Below, piece by piece: positions 56,641 to 64,000 of a stretch of DNA of 64,000 nucleotides. A program made the translations under genes and the position numbers. The DNA lies in contig CM044868.1 in NCBI GenBank assembly GCA_024500155.1, forward strand, positions 39,876,165 to 39,940,164. The letters run 5' to 3'. Origin of the DNA: Chenopodium formosanum. Its lineage: Eukaryota > Streptophyta > Magnoliopsida > Caryophyllales > Amaranthaceae. Below the pieces are notes generated by a model. That model was not told where the DNA came from. It ran no database searches and saw only the letters and a program-made list of their open reading frames with translations. The first letter of the stretch is position 1, and each line of letters opens with the position of its first letter.

Positions 56641-57915
56641 GGAATCTTTGTTTCTGTAGTATCATGCCTCACTTTTTTCCTACAACCTTTGTCTATCCTC
56701 ATTATATAGGTGAGGATTATATTCCCCCTCCCCCTCTTAATGATGGTCTTGATTTGGATTGGAATTGTAGTGTTATAGGTCGTTGTTGGGACGATAGGGA
56801 TTACTTCACCCCGTTAATTGTCCAACGTCTTGTATCGCAATTTTGGCACTTAAGAGCTCCTGTTCGAGTGTTTCCCTATTGTTGAGATTAAATTTTCTTT
56901 AGTGGTACTCCAGCAGATGCGGATGAGCTTGACTCTAGGGGATGGGTTCATTTATGAGGTGGTATGCTTGTTCTTCAACGACTTCGCGGTCACTCAGTAC
57001 CTTTTAATCTCAACTTGCACCTAGTGGAGTTGTGGGTTAAAGTGGAAGGTCTTCCAGTTCGGTACTCCACACTGGAGATAGCTTCTATTGTTCTTTCTCA
57101 TATTGGAGAGGTAACTATGGTGGATGACTCTAACGGTCAGTTTCCCGTTCCATACCCTCCTGTTGAAATTCTAGTTGACTTATTGTTGCCTTTGATTCCT
57201 GGTTATTACTTTCCTACTATTAATAATCAATTCAAGTGGGTTTGATTTAAATATGAGGGCATTTTTATATTTTGCAAAAAGTGTGGTTTTGTCGGGCATG
57301 GTAGGAATTTTTTTGCATCAGAACAGTCTTCAATTAACTACCATCTAGAACTCGCTTTCGTCATCCCCAAGAAAGCGGCTCTCGTGTGTTATATGGTCCT
57401 ACCGATACCAATTTATATTAAAATTCTCTTCGTGGTATTTGCCCAGTTTATTCAAATTGGACCACCGAATTATATATTGGTGATTATGATGAGGAGGACC
57501 CTTTGGAAAATTCTGCAGATTCTTATCCTTTGGACTTCGACAACGACAGTTTAGGAATTCTTTTAGCATCAGATGACACTTGGTCTAGATCTACTGTTCA
57601 TGACCATGCTGTGACGAATTCCTTTCCTAGCCTTTCCCCGCCACCAGCTCCTTGTGTTTTCTGTAGCCGTGAGCATGAGGTTTGACGGAGGGAATTAGGG
57701 AACAATAGCTTCATGAGGGAGTAGGTTGTTACGCAAGACTATGTTAACACCTCGTCTCCACGTGTCCCTCATGCAGCTTCTGATGGTGATGGTTGTCATC
57801 ATGGGATGAATTGCGGATTAGGTGATGTAGGCGTGAATTCTTATATTTCAAACTCACGTGACGAATGGCATCAGCTCTTGAATTCTTCTGATTTTCAAGA
57901 TTTATCAAGTTTTTC
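56641..57915 (+). pseudogene. LINE-type ORF1 relic (DUF4283 / CCHC)
   Basis: Broken frames give, in order, SVIGRCWDDRDYFTPLIVQR, a gap with stops, then VELWVKVEGLPVRYSTLE, IGEVTMVDDSNGQFP and, past a stop at 57245, FKYEGIFIFCKKCGFVGHG. This order matches plant non-LTR retrotransposon ORF1 proteins: a DUF4283 domain, a WVQVxGLP segment, then an FKYERLPxFCxxCGxxGH zinc knuckle. The product would bind LINE RNA. The later part (57250-57915) is decayed, Ser/Pro-rich and interrupted by Athila-4. No endonuclease or RT region is in view. Confidence 0.65.
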
Positions 57916-59425
57916 TTATGAGTGGCATTTATGCCACGGTTAATAGTTTATTCTAATGATTTTTAACCATACTTGTAGCTTGTTTGTACCACTTTTTATT
58001 ATCTTTAGTTCTCATTTCTTTTCTCCGTCTTCTGTCTTATTTTTACCTCCTTTGGGTATTTTCTAGTTTGGCATTCTTGTTTGTGTTTTGTAGGAACCAT
58101 GGTGCTGAAAGAAGGAAGCTTTAAACGCAGTACTCAATGTTGCGCGCGAGCTGGAGAGGCCGCACATTGATAGTGCGCGGGCGCGCATAATGGTGAGAGG
58201 GCGCGCATAAAGAGGAATTCAAGGAGCCAAGCAGGTTATTCTGTGAGACTGCGCGCATCACTTACCATGCGGGCGCGACGCCCTGTTAAAACCTGCCCAG
58301 CCATGCGCAAGAAACAAAACTAAAGCAGAAAGTTTGCGCAACTTCTACACGACCTCTATTCGGGAGTGCAGCATTGTAGTGCAGGCATGCATTCAAGGGT
58401 TTCTTTTCTCCGTACCCATAAAGTTTCGAGCTCGCAAGATTCTGAGAGGGCGCACATTACACTTGCGCGGGCGCGCGAAATTCGTGTGCCGGCGCGCATC
58501 GCTGGTTTTCAGATTTTTCTCCGCCTTGTTTCTAAAGTTTTGTTATTTTTAGGAGCACATATAGATAGTATGTACTCTCTTTTAAAGGGGGTAATTATAT
58601 TATCTTAGTTTTAATTTTCTAATTTTTAGCTTAATCTAGAGAGAGAAACACCATTAGTTTTGGCATTTTAGAGAGAGAAAGTGTGGATTACTCCATTGTT
58701 GAGCTTGGAATTTGAAGAAGAAGCTTAATCAACCTCTTTGTAGAACTTCAACTTCAATAAATGAGCATTCCCTTACTATTTTCTCTTTACTTTGCTATTT
58801 GATTTTGTATTAAATTGCTTTTATTTTTTTAATTACTCATTAATCATGCTTTTGCTTGTTAATATCATGATTAACTTGATGATTGCCATGGATAGTGAGT
58901 AGTTGCTTAGCCAAGGGTATGGGGATGATGTCTTTGGAGTTTATTATGCTTATAGTGTTGGGATTTAAGTTGATTGTGATTAAAGCCTTTACATGCTTGA
59001 TTGTTCTTTGATCTTCTTGCAAAGTGCACGTTGTTAGTTGGTTAAAGGTGAATCTTTGCTACATGAAACTGAAGTTGATTTAGCTAAGTTCATTTTTATC
59101 GATTATTTTTTTATTTTACCTCCCAATATATGGTTCTAATGTGGAATAATAAAGGCTATGCTAGGAGAAGCCAATTAACTCCGGAAGGTGGCTAGATTGG
59201 ACTTTTGTATATCGATATTCATGCAAGTTTAGTTCACTATCGATTTGTTTCTATGCTATTGCATGTCCAAGATAGCTTAATTGATTAGTAGTGATTATGG
59301 TGTTTAACTTTTCCCTACGGTTTGACCCTTTGCTTACCTTATACTTGTATTAGGTTTGTTTAGGTTTTATAAATTGTATTTGATATAGGGATAGACAATT
59401 TGAAAACGCATTTATTCCTTTGTCA
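57916..59425 (+). repeat. Athila-4 5' LTR
   Basis: Starts TTATGAGTGGCATTTATGCC (the expected TG is changed to TT) and ends TTTGTCA, 1510 bp. Tip hairpin GTGGCA/TGCCAC around TTTA at 57922-57937. A GC-rich array at 58140-58503 is followed by a weak TATA-like TATAGATAG near 58560. Confidence 0.82.
58140..58503 (+). repeat. GC-rich array in Athila-4 U3 (GCGCGGGCGCGC type)
   Basis: About eight copies of GCGCGGGCGCGCA or GAGGGCGCGCATAA-like forms spaced 20-60 bases apart, close to but distinct from the Athila-1 motif. Confidence 0.8.
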
Positions 59426-59428
59426 AAT

Positions 59429-59446
59429 TGGCGCCGTTGCCGGGGA
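59429..59446 (+). promoter_or_regulatory. Athila-4 primer-binding site
   Basis: TGGCGCCGTTGCCGGGGA, identical to the Athila-1 site, three bases after the LTR. Confidence 0.9.
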
Positions 59447-59558
59447 GACAGTTTCCATTGTTATTTGATTGCTTTATTGAGACAATCTTACCTTTTATTT
59501 GCTCTATTTGATTACTGTTGTGCTTATTAGTGCTCACTTTCTTCTTAGTTTTGTTGTA

Positions 59559-60812
59559 TAATAAGAGGTCGAACTCGTTCAAGATCTTTGGTCCCCATTA
59601 ATACCATGCTTGAGAGGTCTTTGTCATTGCTAAGAAGAGAAGAAAGAGCAAGAAGTAGAAACTCCCATACCCCTATAAGAGAGGGAGCAAACATCGAGAA
59701 AGATACTCTGCCTTCTTCACCCTCAAGTGAAGATGTAGGTAGCCCTAGTTTTTCACCAAGTTTGGAAATCAATCCTTTTTCTACCTTTGACTTTATGAGT
59801 TTAAAGCCCCCAAAAATGGGAGAGAATACACCCTTGAGTCCTCTTGGGGCTCCCGAAGCCTTTTAGAGCGCAAAGTGTAATCCAAGCTCCCACTACTAAA
59901 GCCAATAATTTCAAAATTAAGCCTGATTTGATTACCTTGATAGAGTGGAAACAATTTTCTGGTGGGAAGTATGAGAGCCCTCATGAACATCTAAAAGAAT
60001 TCGAGAATTATTGTGACACAATAAAAGCCAATGGGGTGACTTAAGAATACATTCGACTCAAGATGTTCCCGTTCTCTTTAATTGGGAAAGGTTTAGAATG
60101 GCTAGAGAAGGAGGTGCCCCAAAACTCTCTCTCAATTTGGGACCAAGTTACCATGGCATTCTTGAGAAGGTTCTATAATCATAGAAAAACCGCCATAGCT
60201 CAATCTTTGATTCAAGGCTTCCGCCAAAAGGGTGGGCAGTCCCTAAGTGCGCCTTGGGAACGATACAAAGAACTCCAACGCCAATGTCCACATCATGGAA
60301 AAACTATGTATCAACTTATTCCCACTTTCTATGGTGGTCTCTCACCTCAAGGAAGAACAAGCTTAGATGCCGGAGCAGGTGGACCAATCATGAACAAAGG
60401 AGAATATGAGGTGGAACAAATCATAGAAGAGGCCGCAAGGAATTATAAAGATTGGTATGAAGGAGATAGGGATGTTATGTCTAGCAAGGGTATTTATGCT
60501 TTAGAGCAAGCTAACGCAATCAACAACCTCTCCACCCAAATCTCCAAGATGACCAAGCAAATGGATGAGCTAATGAAAGAAAGATCCAATCCTCAACAAA
60601 ACACCTCCCCTCAAACCAAGGGAGGGAATGGTATGAACACCCCCTCTTCTTCTTCTTATAATTCAATGCCTCATGGATGTGTGTTTTGTGCTAATTGTGG
60701 AACCTATGATCATGATACCTCTCAATGCATATATTCTTGTGAAGTTCAACCCCCTCCCCAAGAACATGATGATAATATGGAAGATGTTAATGCTATGAAT
60801 TTTGCTCCTTAA
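59559..60812 (+). pseudogene. gag: Athila-4 gag
   Basis: The N-terminal part RGRTRSRSLVPINTMLER appears to start at an ATA where ATG is expected. Frame changes or stops near 59866 and 60044 break it. The main part holds LITLIEWKQFSGGKYESPHE, the capsid segment with WERYKELQRQCPHHGKTM, FYGGLSPQGRTSLDAGAGG and a knuckle CANCGTYDHDTSQC near 60688-60729. It would form the particle core. Low-complexity Asn/Gln/Gly-rich sequence follows to about 61100, with stops. Confidence 0.85.
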
Positions 60813-61149
60813 ATGGGAAATATGGGGAACATGAGGCCAAACTCTAATCAAATGGGGAATTGGAATCAAAGTGGAAACTTTGGTTGGAACTAAATAGTGG
60901 TGGTTATGATAACCAATATAATGTTGGGGGAGGCCCTTCCAATTTCAATGGAAGAGGCTACCCTAACCAAAGAGGGTATGGTAATCAAAACCAACAACCT
61001 AACTCATGATACTATGACAAAAAAAATCAAAATATTGGTGATCAAAGTAACATGGGAAACAATCAACAAAGCAATGTTCCTAACCAAGGCACCAGAGGAA
61101 ATAAGGTCAATATGTCTCTAACTATGCCAAAACTAATAGGCCTACCAAG

Positions 61150-61632
61150 TTGAAGGATCCGGGTAGTTTCTCTATCCATTGTTCCATTAATGGTGCCGAG
61201 TTTGACAAGGCATTGTGTGATTTAGGAGCAAGCGTGAGTTTTATGCCCTATTTCGTCTACCAAAAGCTTAGTGTAGGAACCCTTTTACCCACAAATGTTA
61301 CTCTCCAACTAGCGGACCATTCTACAAAATTTCCCATTGGTAAAATTGAGGACATTCCCCTTAGGGTCCGAAAGTTCACATTTCCCGTGGACTTTTATGT
61401 GCTAGAGATGGATGAGGATGAGAGGACTCCTATAATTTTGCTTAGACCATTTCTAGCTACTTATAGAGAAATTATCGATGTGAAGGAGGGTAAGATGACC
61501 CTAAAAATTAATAAAGATTCAATTGAATTTGATTTGAATAGTGTCATGCAACAACCTTCTTCAAGTCGTGAATGTTTCAGAGTTGATGTTCTTGATAATG
61601 TGCTTAATGAATTTTCTCACTCCCCTTTGTAA
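61150..61632 (+). pseudogene. pro: Athila-4 protease
   Basis: A retropepsin-type domain: FDKALCDLGASVSFMPY with the catalytic Asp at 61219-61221, then VTLQLADHSTKFPIG and TPIILLRPFLAT, where family members have a Gly in the LGRPF motif. The linker continues to CFRVDVLDNVLNE. It would cleave the polyprotein. Confidence 0.85.
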
Positions 61633-61699
61633 GCTTCTAACGATCTACTTGAAAGTGTATTATTAAAATATTTTCAAGATAGGTGCTCACAAGAAGGAC

Positions 61700-62690
61700 A
61701 TGCAATTTTATAAGGATTTACTTGAGGAAAGCAAGAGGGAGTGCAAGGATGAAAGCATGGAGGAAGAGGCTCCCTTTATTCATGATCTCTTTCAAGTTGA
61801 AGAAAGAGAAGAGAGGTTCAATGGTAAGGGAGCACCAAAGGTAGATTTGAAACCTCTACCTTTGGGCTTAAGGTATGCATATCTGGACTCTAATGAGTCT
61901 TTCCCTGTGATCATCAATTCTAATCTAATAGAGGAGCAAACCTCCCTCTTGATCGATGTTTTGAGAAAACACAAGATGGCTTTGGGATATACCATTGATG
62001 ACATCAAAGGTATAAGACCATTCTTATGCATGCAAAAAATCGATCTAGAGGGAGATGCTAGACCCATTAGCACAAAGGAAGCTTAACCCTTCCATGCAAG
62101 AGGTTGTGCGGAAGGAAGTGGCTAAGTTACTTGATGCGAGAATTATCTACCCAATTGCTCATAGTGATTGGGTACCTCCCGTACAAGTCGTGCCTAAGAA
62201 GGGTGGCATGATGGTAGTGAAAAATGATAATGATCAACTACTTCCTACTAGGCATGTTACCGATTGGAGTATGTGCATTGACTATCGCCAACTCAATACA
62301 AATACATGCAAAGATCATTTTCCACTACCGTTCATTGATCAAATGTTGGAGAGGCTTACTAAGCATTCTTTCTATTGTTTCCTTGATGGTTACTTGGGAT
62401 TTTTCCAAATCCCGAATGACCATAAGGATCAAGAAAAAACGACCTTTACATGTCCTTACGGTACTTACGCTTATAGTAAAATGCCTTTTGGACTTCGTAA
62501 TTCCCTCGCAACATTTCGACGTTGCATGATGTCAATTTTCAATGACATGATTGAAGATGAGATAGAAGTCTTCATGGATGACTTCTCCGTTAAAGGATCC
62601 ACCTATAAAGATTGTCTATCCAATCTATCTCATTGCCTAGAAAGATGTGAGAGGGCAAACCTTGTGTTGAATTAGGAGAAATGCCATTTT
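61700..62690 (+). pseudogene. RT: Athila-4 reverse transcriptase, first part
   Basis: The upstream segment carries LKPLPLGLRYAYL and HKMALGYTIDDIKGI, typical of Athila RT entry. A frame change near 62070 leads to VRKEVAKLLDARIIYPI, VQVVPKKGGMMVV, MCIDYRQLN, PLPFIDQMLERL and the active site FMDD at 62572-62583. A TAG at 62673-62675 replaces the Trp expected before EKCHFM. Confidence 0.88.
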
Positions 62691-63370
62691 ATGGTAGAAA
62701 GCGGAATTGTTCTTGGGAATAAGATCTCCCATGCCGATATAGAGGTAGATAAAGCCAAGGTGGAGGTCATTGACAAACCTCCTCTCCCCACCAATGTGAG
62801 GGAAGTGAGATCCTTTCATGGACACGCCGGGTTTTATCGGCGTTTCATTAAAGATTTTTCATTGATAGCTAAACCTCTCACATCCCTCTTGCAACAAGAT
62901 AAAGAGTTTATGTTCAATGATGCTTGCCAAGAGTCTTTTTGTAGGTTGAAAGATGCACTTTGCACCGCCCCCATCTTCCAAGGATCGGATTGGTCTTTAC
63001 CATTTGAACTCATGTGCGATGCAAGCGATGAGGCTATTGGATCGGTTCTAGGGCAACAAAAGGGAGGAAAACTTCATGTATTCACTATTTGTCTAAAACT
63101 CTCAATGATGCTCAACGAAATTATACAACTACCGAGAAGGAATTCTTTGCGGTTATCCATTCATTTGAGAAGTTTAGAACCTACCTCATTTCTTCTAGGA
63201 CTATAGTGTACACCGACCACTCGGCTCTCAAATATTTTATAAGAAATAAGGAAGCTAAGATAAGATTGTTGAGATGGGTTTTAGTCTTTCAATATTTTGA
63301 CTACGAAATGAGAGACACGAAGGGGGCCGAAAATGTTGTGGCGGATCAATTTTCGAAGTTGGGCGGTGCA
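62691..63370 (+). pseudogene. RH: Athila-4 RT thumb and RNase H
   Basis: Continues FMVESGIVLGNKIS and the thumb segment GHAGFYRRFIKDFS. RNase H follows with Asp in FELMCDASDEAIGSVL, a frame change near 63090, Glu in TTEKEFFAVIHSFEKFRTYL, Asp in YTDHSALKYF and Asp in VVADQFSKL (family members usually have ADHLSRL). Confidence 0.85.
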
Positions 63371-64000
63371 AGGTTTCAAGACAATGGATTGCCGATAGAG
63401 GATGCCCTAAGGGATAATGTTTTATATGCTCTTGAGGTGAAGACGGAACCGTGGTATGTGGACATAATGAATTATTTGGCTTGTTTTGCCATACCCCTAG
63501 ATTTTACTTCACAACAACGTCGAAGACTCAAGCATGAGGCTAAGAGATATAAATGGAATGACCTGATTTTATTGAAGAGAGGGGTCGACGGTTTATTGAG
63601 AAGATGCGTCCCCGACAACGAGGTTAAAAGTGTTCTTAATATGTGCCACTCTTCTCCTTATGGTGGGCATATGAGTGCTCAAAAGACCGCCTCCAAGATC
63701 TTACAATCTATGCTCTTTTTGCCTTCTCTGTTTAGGGATGCTTGGATGTTTGTTAAGACTTGCGATAGGTGTAAAAGGACGGGGAACATTTCTAGAATGG
63801 ACGAGATGCCTCAAATTCCCATCCTTGAGCTTGAGGTCTTCGATGTATAAGATATAGACTTCATGGGCCCTTTCATTTCTTCTCAAGGAAACAAATACAT
63901 CTTGGTAGTTGTTGACTATGTCTCAAAATGGGCGGAAGCCGTGGCTTCTCCAACGAATGATTTAAAGGTGGTAGTCAACCTATTCTAGAAAATGATTTTT
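63371..64000 (+). pseudogene. INT: Athila-4 integrase, partial
   Basis: The zinc-binding part reads CHSSPYGGHMSAQKT and CDRCKRTGN. A stop at 63848-63850 sits where the Trp before DIDFMGPF is expected. The catalytic core begins with that Asp, then [17 protein letters not shown] second in-frame stop lies near 63987. The window ends within the core. Confidence 0.85.

Larger units (their letters stand above)
57916..64000 (+). mobile_element. Athila-4: coding Athila element, cut by window end
   Basis: 5' LTR, exact Athila primer-binding site, gag, protease, RT, RNase H and the start of integrase. The rest, including the envelope-like ORF region and 3' LTR usual for the lineage, would lie to the right. 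Several frame changes and stops show it is inactive. It is inserted in the LINE ORF1 relic. Confidence 0.9.

Overview
The window looks like repeat-rich, gene-poor nuclear DNA of a flowering plant, probably a eudicot. The evidence is two plant-specific Ty3/gypsy lineages (Tat/Ogre with a second, archaeal-type RNase H, and Athila), a Mutator-like transposon with an intron-containing transposase, a CACTA element, Stowaway- and Tourist-like MITEs, a Helitron-type terminus and a LINE ORF1 relic. No species can be named from the sequence alone. No tRNA, rRNA or clearly intact conserved host gene was seen. Only two open frames look undamaged: an unrecognised coiled-coil/acidic protein at 19016-19657 and a GRF-zinc-finger membrane protein inside the Mutator-like element.

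Layout. 1-1244: minus-strand Ogre-type LTR cut by the window edge. 1245-3670: AT-rich intergenic DNA with a perfect 33-bp palindrome. 3672-18083: a nest, with a gypsy integrase relic split by a Stowaway-like MITE, the MITE split by Ogre-A (3775-13369) and then by a CACTA element (13410-17703), which itself holds a Tourist-like MITE and host-like exons. 18084-22373: region entered through a Helitron-type terminus, with two paralogous coiled-coil ORFs (one intact, one broken) and a long-TIR MITE. 22374-~27235: Athila-1, a gag-only element lacking pol and a 3' LTR. ~27240-40010: an Ogre 3' tail, one LTR (30023-32018), then Ogre-B with gag, protease, RT, both RNases H and an integrase that stops abruptly. 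40012-44955: two nested minus-strand Athila fragments (Athila-2 in Athila-3). 44956-56332: Ogre-C, same family as A, its 3' LTR opened by a 5953-bp Mutator-like element (49678-55630). 56333-57915: LINE ORF1 relic. 57916-64000: Athila-4 from 5' LTR into integrase, cut by the window end.

How the parts relate. Ogre-A and Ogre-C share the same join of gag zinc knuckle to 3' non-coding tail with no pol, so they are best read as copies of a non-autonomous gag-only family that could have used enzymes from an Ogre-B-like partner with the same primer-binding site and conserved tail blocks. Athila-1 is a similar gag-only form alongside the pol-bearing Athila-4.

The most striking unexplained signal is that six different LTR families each carry, upstream of the presumed TATA box, a GC-rich array of a short palindromic CpG motif, with a different motif in each family. 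Other structure without an obvious explanation: a short hairpin at the U3 tip of Athila LTRs with compensating base changes, an array of hairpin-forming repeats before the 30023 LTR, and a conserved hairpin block in all three Ogre tails.
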